A stretch of DNA of 64,000 nt from Candidatus Poribacteria bacterium (GTDB taxonomy: Bacteria > Poribacteria > WGA-4E > WGA-3G), in the NCBI GenBank assembly GCA_022821965.1, contig JAJECN010000036.1, positions 62,001 to 126,000 on the forward strand. Reading direction: 5' to 3'. Every line of letters begins with the position of its first letter. Positions within the stretch are counted from its first letter, which is position 1. A program made the translations under genes and the position numbers. The notes below the pieces were generated by a model, which worked only from the letters and a program-made list of their open reading frames with translations, searched no databases and was not told the DNA's origin. Of this stretch, positions 16,818 to 25,584 are shown piece after piece.

Positions 16818-18668
16818 ATGGACGCTAATTTGTTTTTCACTGTTGTCGGTAGTATTATTGCTTTGCTCGTTGTGTTCTTGTTAATCTACCGTTCCTTTTA
16901 CAAAAAAGCACCAGCAGACTCGGCGTTAGTCATCGCGGGCGGGCGAAAAAAGCGCGTCGTCTTTGGCGGAAGCCTCATCAATCCTATTACCAACACAACA
17001 CAACTCATTTCCTTGAATACACTCCAGTTACCCGTTGAAAGAACAGGGCAAGCCGCACTTATCACCAAAGATAGCTTGCGAGCTGATCTTGAAGCACAAT
17101 TCTATGTCAAAATCGAACCCAATGAACAGGATGTACTCAAAGCCGTCGCAAGCCTCGGAAATAAAACATTAACGCCCGCCGAAGTCAATAAACTTCTTGA
17201 AGGCAAACTTGTCGGTGTTCTGCGCAGCGTCGCCGCAACCATGGATTTGCAAGAATTGCACGAAAAACGACAGCAATTTTCCGACCAGGTACAGGAGGCT
17301 TGCCGCGACGATCTCGAACAGAACGGCTTTAAATTGGAAAGTGTCGCCGTCACCAACCTCGACCAGACCCCGCTTGAGGAACTTAACGAGAACAACCGCT
17401 TTGACGTTGTCGCCATTCAAACTATCAAGGAAGAAGTTGAAGACCGGCAGACCAGAACCGCACGCATCGAACACGAAAACCAAGTGCAACGCGAAGAAGA
17501 CCGACTCAAAGCCCAACTTGAGATTAAACAACGTGAAGAGCAAACCGAGACAGAGGGCTTAGAAGTAGAGAAACGCCTCGACTTCGCACAAGAAGAACAG
17601 CGCAAGGCAATCGCTACCAACAAAGCCGAGCAAGAACGCGAAATTGAGGCACATAAATTTGAACAGCAACAAGCCGTTGAGGAAGCGCGAATCAAGCAAG
17701 AAGAAGCAGTGAAGGCTACTGAGATACTCCAGAAACAACGGCTTGAGACTGCCCGGATTGAACAGGAACGTCAAGTCCAAGAAACCGAGATTGCGCAGAA
17801 GCAGGCGGTTGAAGTCGCTCGGGTCCAGCAAGAACAGATGATTGAGGAAGCCCAAATTCAGCGCGAACTCACCGTTGAAAAAGCTAAAATTGAACAGCAA
17901 CGTGCTGTTGAGGAAGCCGGTATCTCCAGCAGAATCGTTCTTATTGAGAAAGACCGCGAGGAAAAAGAGACGCAGGCTGAGAACACCATTCAGGTCTCAA
18001 TCAAAGAAAAGGAGCGCGAAGCAGCACTCATTGAACTCTTGGACGTTAGCGCACAAAAGGCAAAAGCCGAAGCGGGTGTTTTAACTGCTGAGGCTATTGA
18101 AGAAGCGGAGCGCCAAAGTCAGGTTGCTCTTATACGCGCGGAACAGGAAGCGGATGAAGAGCGCATCGCGAAGGAACGCGCCGCCGATGCCGAAGCCTAC
18201 GCTGTTGTCGAAGCTGCTAAGGCGGAACTTGGGGCGGCTGAAGTCAAGGCGCAGGCACAAACAATTCTCGCAGAGGCACTGCTGGTTGAGGCGAAAGCGA
18301 AAGCCGATGGCGAAGAAGCCTCAATTGCTGCGAAAAATCAGGCGGATTCCAAAGTACTCGTTAGCGACGCAATATTGGCATTGGTAGACTCCCTACCCGG
18401 GGTGACCAACGAGTTAATGAAACCCGCGGAGCGTATTGAAAGCATTCGTGTGCTTGACCTCGGCGGGGGCAATGGTAATGGCAGCGGTAGTATGAACCGC
18501 ATCCTCAGTTCGATTGTCAACGCTGGTGCGGCGGTGCCGTTACTTAAAGAGATCGTCGGTTTCAGCGGTTTAGATACCGAAAAGATCGCACAGACCGTTC
18601 GCGATTACGCCTCGGGTATCGTAGTTGATGCTCAGGTAGATTCATCAGAATCAACAGATGACGATTAG
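16818..18668 (+). CDS. Flotillin-family SPFH protein
   Basis: 616 residues: an N-terminal membrane anchor at about 4-24, an SPFH/band-7 domain at about 40-200, a long Glu/Gln/Ala/Lys-rich coiled coil at about 200-490, then a Gly/Asn/Ser linker (GGGNGNGSGSMN) and a short C-terminal segment. Flotillins oligomerise in the membrane and organise ordered domains. GAGGAG lies before the ATG. It forms an operon with the YqiJ-like gene and the PH-like gene upstream. The order matches the E. coli yqiJ-yqiK pair, so YqiK is the closest model. Confidence 0.88.
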   Translation: MDANLFFTVVGSIIALLVVFLLIYRSFYKKAPADSALVIAGGRKKRVVFGGSLINPITNTTQLISLNTLQLPVERTGQAALITKDSLRADLEAQFYVKIEPNEQDVLKAVASLGNKTLTPAEVNKLLEGKLVGVLRSVAATMDLQELHEKRQQFSDQVQEACRDDLEQNGFKLESVAVTNLDQTPLEELNENNRFDVVAIQTIKEEVEDRQTRTARIEHENQVQREEDRLKAQLEIKQREEQTETEGLEVEKRLDFAQEEQRKAIATNKAEQEREIEAHKFEQQQAVEEARIKQEEAVKATEILQKQRLETARIEQERQVQETEIAQKQAVEVARVQQEQMIEEAQIQRELTVEKAKIEQQRAVEEAGISSRIVLIEKDREEKETQAENTIQVSIKEKEREAALIELLDVSAQKAKAEAGVLTAEAIEEAERQSQVALIRAEQEADEERIAKERAADAEAYAVVEAAKAELGAAEVKAQAQTILAEALLVEAKAKADGEEASIAAKNQADSKVLVSDAILALVDSLPGVTNELMKPAERIESIRVLDLGGGNGNGSGSMNRILSSIVNAGAAVPLLKEIVGFSGLDTEKIAQTVRDYASGIVVDAQVDSSESTDDD

Positions 18669-18784
18669 TTGACATTTTTGCGTGTTTCGGGCGTGGGTAC
18701 TGCTACGTTTACCCCCACTTTTAAACAAACGCTGGCAAGGATAAACTGTGCTTTAAACGCCAGCACCTACGAAAGGATGCACAG

Positions 18785-19294
18785 ATGGAAAAAGAGAAAC
18801 AACCAGACATTGAGGTTAAAGTTAACTTTCTCTCAATCGATCGGAGCACAGGCGCACCGATAGTTGTCCTTAGAGAGAAAGAGGGCGATTTGAATCGGAT
18901 ACTGCCCATCTTGATCGGTGAATCAGAAGCAGCGGCTATTCAGAAGCATTTAGAAAACACGGAACTGCCGCGTCCATTGACACACGATTTGCTCAAGATT
19001 ATGATTGAAACACTTGACGCAAAAGTTGTCGCTGTGTGTGTACATACCTTTGAAAAACACACTTTCTATGCATACGTTACATTGCACGTTAAAGATGGGG
19101 ACATTGAAGTAGACTGTCGCCCAAGTGATGGAATCGCACTCGCCCTTCGCTGTGAAGCTCCGATCTATGTTGCCGAGAACGTTATTGCCGAGCATGGATT
19201 TGCTGAACAAGAGATTGAGCGAGGACAGAAACATGATACGAAAGATGTGCTGGAGAATTTAGATGACGACACACTAAAGCAGTATACGGTCTAA
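18785..19294 (+). CDS. Bifunctional nuclease family protein (DUF151)
   Basis: A 169-residue protein of the BFN/DUF151 family. Landmarks are PILIGESEAAAIQKHL, RPLTHDLL and CRPSDGIALALRCEAPIYV. Some family members have DNase and RNase activity in plants and are induced by stress; the bacterial role is poorly known. The acidic C-terminal tail is typical. It stands 116 bases after the flotillin and 65 bases before the amidohydrolase on the same strand. Confidence 0.9.
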   Translation: MEKEKQPDIEVKVNFLSIDRSTGAPIVVLREKEGDLNRILPILIGESEAAAIQKHLENTELPRPLTHDLLKIMIETLDAKVVAVCVHTFEKHTFYAYVTLHVKDGDIEVDCRPSDGIALALRCEAPIYVAENVIAEHGFAEQEIERGQKHDTKDVLENLDDDTLKQYTV

Positions 19295-19359
19295 CAGATA
19301 TTGTAAGCGCACCGAGCGGTGTTAAGAGATGGTATCCTGCCCCGTAAAGGAGAAAAACA

Positions 19360-21054
19360 GTGCATGATCTTGTCATTCGCAACGGAACGGTTATTGATGG
19401 AACTGGTAAGCCCAGTTTCAAAGCCAATGTTGCCATCAATGGTGACCGTATCACTGCCGTCAGCGATGTTTCTGATGCTGCACACCGCGTAATTGATGCC
19501 ACAGACAAACTCGTCACACCCGGTTTTGTAGATACGCATACACACATGGATGCGCAGTTTATGTGGGATCCGCTCGGAACACCGACATGCTGGCACGGCA
19601 TTACCACTCTGGTTCTCGGAAGTTGCGGCGTAAGTTTTGCCCCTGTCAAGCAGGCAGACCACATGGTTTTGGCGAAGGTGCTTGAAAGCGTTGAAGGCAT
19701 TCCCGCGGAAAGTATCATGTCGAGTTTGCGTTGGAATTGGGAGACCTTCGGTCAATACTACGACGCATTAGATGCATGCCCGAAGGGTGTGAATGTCTGC
19801 GGCATGATTGGGCATGCAGCGACCCGTTACCACGCTATGGGTGAAGAGAGCCTGAAAAGGGACAGGAATCCAACGCCCGATGAGATGAAGACAATGCGGG
19901 GTTTCGTTGATGAGGCGATGGAAGCAGGGGCACTCGGATTCTCCACTTCTCGAACTCTTACTCACAAAACTTCTGAAGGTATTCCCATCCCCGGCACTTT
20001 CGCTCATCTTGATGAACTTGTCGCGCTCGCGCAAGCCGTTGGGAGACACAACAAAGGGGTTTTCCAGTGGGCACCCGGCTTTGGGGAATATGAAGACTAT
20101 CCGACAACAGAGTATCCGGAGACGCGAAAAGAGATTCACCGCATCGCTGAGGTAAATCGGCAGAGTGGGTGTCCAGTGATTTTTAGCGCGTTTACGCACG
20201 AGGCTGTACCGACAATTCAGACCTTATATTTGAAGTGGATCGATGAAGAGCGAGCCGCCGGAGCGCAAGCCCGTCCGATGGTGTCTTCCCGCGTAAACAC
20301 TGTGATGGTTGGACTCTGTAATTGGATGCCGATTCGCGATACCAGCGCGTGGCGAGAATTATACAGCCTCCCTTACTCTGAGCGATTGGCAGCGATCCGA
20401 GATGAAAGCACGCGTGCGAAACTTCTCGACATTCCTTCAGAAAGTGATGAACGCCTCGGTAAAATGCTATACCGGTTTGGACCGACGGAGTGCGAATACG
20501 TCCGTAAACCGGAGAATCTGTTGCGCAATATTGCCGATCAGAACAACGAACGTCCGATAGAGACAATTGTTCGGTTATTCCATGAAACCGATGGGCGGCA
20601 GCTCTTTGCTTTTGCAACGAACAATCACAATCTTGAACATGTTGAGGAAGTCGTACGTTACCGAGATACCTTGCTCGGTCTCGGCGATGCGGGGGCACAT
20701 GTCAACGCTATCTGTGACGCATCCCTCTCAACGCATGCTTTGACGTATTGGCACGGTGAACGACAGGTGTTCAGTCTTGAAGAAACAGTCCGTCGGTTGA
20801 CTTCCGACGGTGCGGAAGCCTTCGGGATTCCTGAACGAGGACTGCTAAAACCGGGATATTACGCCGATGTCAATGTCATTGATGCTGATAACCTCCGCAT
20901 GGAAGTTCCCGAATTTGTATATGATCTACCTGTTGGGGCGGGACGTTGGACGCAGCGAGCGCAAGGGTACGACTACACACTTGTGAATGGCAAAGTTGCT
21001 GTTGAGAACGATAACCATACGGGTCGTCTCGTCGGGAAACTCATCAGAATTTAA
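19360..21054 (+). CDS. N-acyl-D-amino-acid deacylase family amidohydrolase
   Basis: A 564-residue zinc amidohydrolase. The metal HxH is in GFVDTHTHMDAQF. Further features are the cysteine in LVLGSCGVSF, a histidine in MIGHAATRYHAMG, GVFQWAPGFGE, and the catalytic-type Asp in LGLGDAGAHVN. The C-terminal beta-sandwich includes GLLKPGYYADVNVID. The family releases D-amino acids from N-acyl derivatives or acts on related amides and hydantoins. It starts with GTG at 19360, preceded by AAAGGAG. Length is near the upper end for the family. Confidence 0.85.
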   Translation: MHDLVIRNGTVIDGTGKPSFKANVAINGDRITAVSDVSDAAHRVIDATDKLVTPGFVDTHTHMDAQFMWDPLGTPTCWHGITTLVLGSCGVSFAPVKQADHMVLAKVLESVEGIPAESIMSSLRWNWETFGQYYDALDACPKGVNVCGMIGHAATRYHAMGEESLKRDRNPTPDEMKTMRGFVDEAMEAGALGFSTSRTLTHKTSEGIPIPGTFAHLDELVALAQAVGRHNKGVFQWAPGFGEYEDYPTTEYPETRKEIHRIAEVNRQSGCPVIFSAFTHEAVPTIQTLYLKWIDEERAAGAQARPMVSSRVNTVMVGLCNWMPIRDTSAWRELYSLPYSERLAAIRDESTRAKLLDIPSESDERLGKMLYRFGPTECEYVRKPENLLRNIADQNNERPIETIVRLFHETDGRQLFAFATNNHNLEHVEEVVRYRDTLLGLGDAGAHVNAICDASLSTHALTYWHGERQVFSLEETVRRLTSDGAEAFGIPERGLLKPGYYADVNVIDADNLRMEVPEFVYDLPVGAGRWTQRAQGYDYTLVNGKVAVENDNHTGRLVGKLIRI

Positions 21055-21111
21055 GGTTAGAAGGCGTGTTGCGTTAAGGCGAAACGCATCTTTTCTGAGG
21101 GATTTACTATT

Positions 21112-21315
21112 ATGGCAGAGCAAGCACAGACCCCTGAATCAGATGACCCAAAAAGCGAACAGTTTCGGGATTACATCCGGCACCGGCAGCTCGAAATGCT
21201 TTCTGAGGACCTATGGGACGAGTATCTCTGGGGCGAGTTAGGTGCTGCAGTCCGGGATTTCAAGAATGAACCCTGGGGAAAGTCTTCGGATGAAACTACC
21301 CCGGAATCAACCTAA
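21112..21315 (+). CDS. Small acidic hypothetical protein
   Basis: A 67-residue protein beginning MAEQAQTPESDDPKSEQFRD with an aromatic-rich centre (LWDEYLWGELGAAV). It has no cysteines, signal peptide or membrane helix. A weak GAGGG lies about 11 bases upstream. It follows the amidohydrolase by 57 bases on the same strand. Function unknown; it could bind a partner protein. Confidence 0.5.
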   Translation: MAEQAQTPESDDPKSEQFRDYIRHRQLEMLSEDLWDEYLWGELGAAVRDFKNEPWGKSSDETTPEST

Positions 21316-21336
21316 TTGTGAGAACGCGTAAACGTC

Positions 21337-21492
21337 ATGGGCAATTCATTTGGAACAAACTGCACTGTCCATCATGAGAGTTGCACGACTGCATTGGATA
21401 AGAGCAACTTTGCCTCAAAAATAGACCTCTCCTTTCTCGATCCCCCCTGGACCTTTCAAAACCTGATTATCTGGAAAAAGAAAACCTCGTGA
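21337..21492 (+). pseudogene. Truncated N-terminus of an amino-group DNA methyltransferase
   Basis: An open frame of 51 residues reads HHESCTTALDKSNFASKIDL followed by SFLDPPW. That pattern matches the start of beta-class N4-cytosine/N6-adenine methyltransferases, where a short lead is followed by motif IV (D/S-P-P-Y/F/W). The frame then stops after a Lys-rich tail, so SAM-binding and target domains are missing. It lies just upstream of an intact C5-methyltransferase, consistent with replacement or decay of one modification gene within a restriction-modification site. The resemblance is short and could be fortuitous. Confidence 0.45.
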
Positions 21493-21528
21493 TGTAAAAG
21501 AGTATGCAAAAATTAAGGAGAGTAAGAA

Positions 21529-22722
21529 GTGTCTTCAAAAACAATTGAGGCAACAGTTGAACTCTTTGCAGGTATAGGCGGATTTCGTTTAGCTGCTGCC
21601 CAAAATGGCCTTCAGACGTTGTGGGCAAATGATATTTGTCCAAAAGCCTGTCAAGTTTATCAGAGCCGATTTGGAGATGCTGAAATTCACCAAGGCGATA
21701 TTCGTGAATTGACTTACGAAATTCCGCCGCATGATCTGCTCACAGCGGGTTTTCCTTGCCAACCGTTCAGTAGTGCTGGGCAAAAAAAAGGGTTTCGCGA
21801 TCCAAGAGGGATGCTCTTCTCTGTTATTGTAGAGATTTTAAAAGAACATCGCCCCCCTTATTTTGTTTTAGAGAATGTAAAACGCCTACTTTTAATGGAG
21901 AAGGGGATACATTTTGCAACAGTGCTTTCTGCACTAACAGAACTCGGTTATCATATTGAGTGGCGTTTAGTCAATACAAGACACTTCGGTTTGGCACAGA
22001 ACCGTGAGCGCGTGCTTATATTAGGTTCTTTAGATGTAAAGGATAATTATCCTACAATCAGGCTTGCAAGTTTAAAAGATTTGTGTGACAGTTTAGGAAG
22101 CAATTTTTGTTGGCTCACGGATATGTCAAGCTGGGTTGAGATTGAAAAACACCATCGGAAATTTGCCAATTGGGGTTTGGCATTTCGTCAACGTTTTTTT
22201 TCCTGTAACTTGGAATGTTTCTCGGAAGCGAAGCCATCTGTAACACTCCGTAGCGTCCTGCAATCTACTGTTGACCCAACTTTTGATTTTACCGAGAGCA
22301 CGCTCCAACGTTTAGCAGAAAGCACGCGGATTGATAGATTTCTTGATGGTGTTCAACTCCTCTATAATCAGAAGAGAGGAGCTCGCATGGGATATACGGT
22401 GTTTGGTATTGATGGAATAGCACCAACACTTACTGCCGCTACCAGTCGACATTATGAACGTTACAAAGTGGGAGATCGATATCGGCGCTTAACAAATGTA
22501 GAATATGCGCGATTGCAAGGTTTCCCAGATGATCACTGTTCTGCCGTTTCCATTTATAATCAATATGCCTTATATGGTAACGCGATTCCACCCGTATTCG
22601 CAAATTGGGTACTCGATAAAATTTTACGAAACCGTTTGACCGCCTTGGAAAACGTTAAGGGACAACAACTCTATCTGTTTCAGGAACCGATGACTTATGC
22701 TGACAAAGGCGGAATTGCGTGA
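21529..22722 (+). CDS. DNA (cytosine-5)-methyltransferase
   Basis: A 397-residue type II modification enzyme. Motif I is ELFAGIGGFR (11-20); motif IV is GFPCQPFSSAGQ with catalytic C77; motif VI is LENV at 114-117; motif VIII is QNRERVLILG; motifs IX and X are RRLTNVEYARLQGFPD and YALYGNAIPP. The target-recognition region between VIII and IX fixes the site, which I cannot deduce. The GTG start at 21529 has AAGGAG 8 bases upstream. The stop overlaps the next gene by 26 bases, an arrangement typical of a methyltransferase and its cognate endonuclease. Confidence 0.93.
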   Translation: MSSKTIEATVELFAGIGGFRLAAAQNGLQTLWANDICPKACQVYQSRFGDAEIHQGDIRELTYEIPPHDLLTAGFPCQPFSSAGQKKGFRDPRGMLFSVIVEILKEHRPPYFVLENVKRLLLMEKGIHFATVLSALTELGYHIEWRLVNTRHFGLAQNRERVLILGSLDVKDNYPTIRLASLKDLCDSLGSNFCWLTDMSSWVEIEKHHRKFANWGLAFRQRFFSCNLECFSEAKPSVTLRSVLQSTVDPTFDFTESTLQRLAESTRIDRFLDGVQLLYNQKRGARMGYTVFGIDGIAPTLTAATSRHYERYKVGDRYRRLTNVEYARLQGFPDDHCSAVSIYNQYALYGNAIPPVFANWVLDKILRNRLTALENVKGQQLYLFQEPMTYADKGGIA

Positions 22723-23680
22723 TTTGCTCCGGGAAAGACTGGATCAAACTATCGTTGAATTAAATCAAGCCCTCCAAGGCGTAAACCTTGGAAGGCTTGA
22801 ACCGGTACTTTTACGTTTGGGACGCGGTCAAACTTTGCCACATTGGTATGAACAACTTCGCGATCAGCAAACACTTCCCAATCTCGATGGGAAAACAGTT
22901 GGCAGCGTTATTGAAATGCTTTTTGTTGCTGTTCTTGAAACTGTGATTCTTCAAGACCTTGAAATACCTCAGTTCCGCTTAAATCCCGCACGAGGTGTTG
23001 ACATACCAGATCTCGACTTAGGTATAAAAGCACCCTCTCAAAATTACGCTACCAGTGAACCTTTTGTATCAGCATACGAGAGGCTTCTTGGAAGTGAATA
23101 CGATGCTCTTATTGTGTTAACTGATTATCAAAAACGAAAATTACATCCGCCGTTGAAACTTCAAGTTATCCAATGGCACTATTTCTTAAATACAGAGTTA
23201 GCAGATTTTGCTTTGACTGCGATAGCGCGGAAACATCGAGATTGGTTGATCGTCCAAAATGAGGCGTGGGCGCAAAAGATTTTTCGATTTCTCGCGTACA
23301 TCAATCAGAGCGATTGGCGAGCATCACGCCTACTCCGTATTGTTAATATTATGCAGAATGAAGAGCAGGTACAAAGATTGGTACTTGAGGCGGAAGAAGA
23401 CTTCAGAAAGAAAAATGCCGAACGCGCACGTAAAGATAAGGATACAATACCCGACCATGAGATTGAGAGTCTACTTTCTATAGCCGAATCGCAACCGATA
23501 ATTTTAGGGATTGTTGATGCAGTCGACAATTGGGTCGTGGAGAATTACAAAGATTTTGCTCGTTTACCAAACGAAAATGAATGGAGGCGGTTGCTTGTTA
23601 GTCCTTTAAATGGACAAATCGGAATGAGTTTTGCCCTTCAATGGCGATACAACTTCGCGAGAGTCTTCAGAGATAATTAA
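22697..23680 (+). CDS. Putative type II restriction endonuclease partner of the C5-methyltransferase
   Basis: A 327-residue protein overlapping the methyltransferase gene by 26 bases. No family is certain. The segment GVDIPDLDLGIKAPS (100-114) resembles the core of PD-(D/E)xK endonucleases, with D102, D105, D107 and K111; E73 in SVIEMLF could be the upstream acid. The usual Glu two residues before the Lys is replaced by Gly109, so the site is atypical. The C-terminal half is helical and charged. Assignment rests mainly on gene order and this partial motif. Confidence 0.6.
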   Translation: MLTKAELRDLLRERLDQTIVELNQALQGVNLGRLEPVLLRLGRGQTLPHWYEQLRDQQTLPNLDGKTVGSVIEMLFVAVLETVILQDLEIPQFRLNPARGVDIPDLDLGIKAPSQNYATSEPFVSAYERLLGSEYDALIVLTDYQKRKLHPPLKLQVIQWHYFLNTELADFALTAIARKHRDWLIVQNEAWAQKIFRFLAYINQSDWRASRLLRIVNIMQNEEQVQRLVLEAEEDFRKKNAERARKDKDTIPDHEIESLLSIAESQPIILGIVDAVDNWVVENYKDFARLPNENEWRRLLVSPLNGQIGMSFALQWRYNFARVFRDN

Positions 23681-23695
23681 AGGAGAGTGCTCATT

Positions 23696-25435
23696 TTGAA
23701 AAAGTATCGAGGCCTGATACAGCTCCTATTTTTCTGTATCGCAGTATGTTTTGTTGTAAGTGTTGACGGATTTTCTAAGGACATATCGTTTGATGAAGTC
23801 CCTGAGTCTATCCAGAAGATTGCCCTTCGCGAAATTGGTGATGTGCCAATCAATGACGTTGATCGAGAAAAAGAGGACGGCGAAACCGTCTACGATATAG
23901 AGGCGAAGGACGACAGAGTTGACATTGAACTGGAAATCGCAGCCGACGGAACAATCAGAGAAAGGGATGTTACAGAGAAGATCGCTTTCTCAGAACTTCC
24001 AATATCCGTCCAAGATACGGTTCATCGGCACGTCGGGACGCTGAAAATTAATGACGTGGAACGGAGAACAGGGCTCGGGATGAGGGTCGTGGGAAGTCGT
24101 TTGCAAACCGAGACGGTTTATTACGACGTTGAAGCCGAAGAGTTCGGCGCGGAAATCGACCTGGAGATCGCTCCCGATGGTAGATTGTTAGATATAGATA
24201 TAAGTGATCCTATCGAACTTAAAGTAAAATTGCTCGCGAAATCCAAGATTCCAACGCTCTCGGACATCGCCCCCTATCGAGAGGCACTCGTGTTTTACGA
24301 GTACAGCGTCCAGAAACGTCTTGAAGGCAAATTCACCGGTAAGAGACTCCGCGTTGCGCATTGGGCAATCTATGACAATCAAGCACAAACAATCGGAAAG
24401 GCAAAAGTCGGAAGTTCACACACGCTCCACCTCTATCCATACCAACAGTTCAGGGAATTAGAGAGCCTCTACACCAGCGACACGCTTACATTGGATCCTG
24501 ACATTCTGCTTTATCATGATGTCGGACAGAAGATTCTCGAAAACCGATCCGTTGAGGAACGTTACGACTACGACAGCATTTTTTCAGAGAAGATGCCGAT
24601 TTTCTGGCGGATAAAAGATCAACTTAAACTCGTCGCTTTAGGAGACTCAAGGGGTGCGGCTGGTATTCGAGCAGAAATGTTTTATGGTGAGGAAAACCTC
24701 AAAACGCCAATGGCGTATAACCTCGCAATTTCAGGTGGTCCGCTGGAGTTCCAAGAGATTGTTGTTGATAAATATCTCGTGAAAATGCCCAACTTAGAAT
24801 GGGTAGTTTATCAGATGTCGCCCCGCGCAGTGAATCGGCATTTTGAGCATTCAGCTGACCGGCGATTGTTAAAGAGTCGCGGTTTCGCCTTTGATCGAAA
24901 GCATGCCAAGACCCTCTGGCAGAGATACGATGGACAGAAAAATAAAACGACAGTTGCTGAAATTACTTCGGTACCGCACGTCTCAGAATACTGGAACGAG
25001 CGTCCATGGGGATGGAAGTTTAAGGCTGAAGTATGGCACAATCCGAAGCCAAAAAGTATCGGACGGAAATGGAAGATTTCTGGAAAGCGATGGAACCGTC
25101 TTACATCAATGATTGCCGCATTGGGCAAGCGAGATGTTAAAGTTTTGCTATATTTGTCGCCCTTTCACCCGGTTATGCGGGACCAACCCGTCGTGGACGA
25201 TGACGGCACATCACAGAAGGGGTATCGGGAATTGGTGGATCGATTGAGACAATTAGAGGCAGAGTTCTCAAATCTCGTCTTCCTTGATTTACTACAGGGT
25301 GGGAATCACGACTTCGGCCCGGAGATGTTCAAAGACCTCGACCATCTGAATGCACTTGGCGCGACCAAGTTAACGCAGAAATTAGAAGAAGTTCGGTCTT
25401 TTAACGATTCGCAAGGCGTTAGATCAAGCGATTAA
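23696..25435 (+). CDS. Exported PepSY-like/SGNH-hydrolase-like protein
   Basis: A 579-residue protein. The TTG at 23696 is chosen because AGGAG (23681-23685) lies 10 bases upstream and because it begins a clean signal peptide (MKKYRGLIQLLFFCIAVCFV). A GTG at 23687 would overlap that ribosome binding site. Two PepSY-like units follow (about 31-93 and 96-172), each with INDV and DIELEIAxDG-type motifs. A beta domain at 215-263 comes next, then an SGNH-like domain: G-D-S at 316-318 in VALGDSRG and a C-terminal D-x-x-H-type DLDHLNALGA. Such domains transfer or remove acetyl groups. It begins a cluster with an MBOAT and two AlgJ-like proteins, so exopolysaccharide acetylation is likely. Confidence 0.7.
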   Translation: MKKYRGLIQLLFFCIAVCFVVSVDGFSKDISFDEVPESIQKIALREIGDVPINDVDREKEDGETVYDIEAKDDRVDIELEIAADGTIRERDVTEKIAFSELPISVQDTVHRHVGTLKINDVERRTGLGMRVVGSRLQTETVYYDVEAEEFGAEIDLEIAPDGRLLDIDISDPIELKVKLLAKSKIPTLSDIAPYREALVFYEYSVQKRLEGKFTGKRLRVAHWAIYDNQAQTIGKAKVGSSHTLHLYPYQQFRELESLYTSDTLTLDPDILLYHDVGQKILENRSVEERYDYDSIFSEKMPIFWRIKDQLKLVALGDSRGAAGIRAEMFYGEENLKTPMAYNLAISGGPLEFQEIVVDKYLVKMPNLEWVVYQMSPRAVNRHFEHSADRRLLKSRGFAFDRKHAKTLWQRYDGQKNKTTVAEITSVPHVSEYWNERPWGWKFKAEVWHNPKPKSIGRKWKISGKRWNRLTSMIAALGKRDVKVLLYLSPFHPVMRDQPVVDDDGTSQKGYRELVDRLRQLEAEFSNLVFLDLLQGGNHDFGPEMFKDLDHLNALGATKLTQKLEEVRSFNDSQGVRSSD

Positions 25436-25584
25436 ATGCCATAACCAATTTCGTTGAAGGGGTGTCTCCGCCGGTGTTGCAGACGACCATCACTTGATAT
25501 CAACGCCTCCAGGAGTCTAAAGACCACTAACTTCAACAGAAACCATCGTGAAACGAAGTAGAACGATGCCCAATAGATAAAAAT

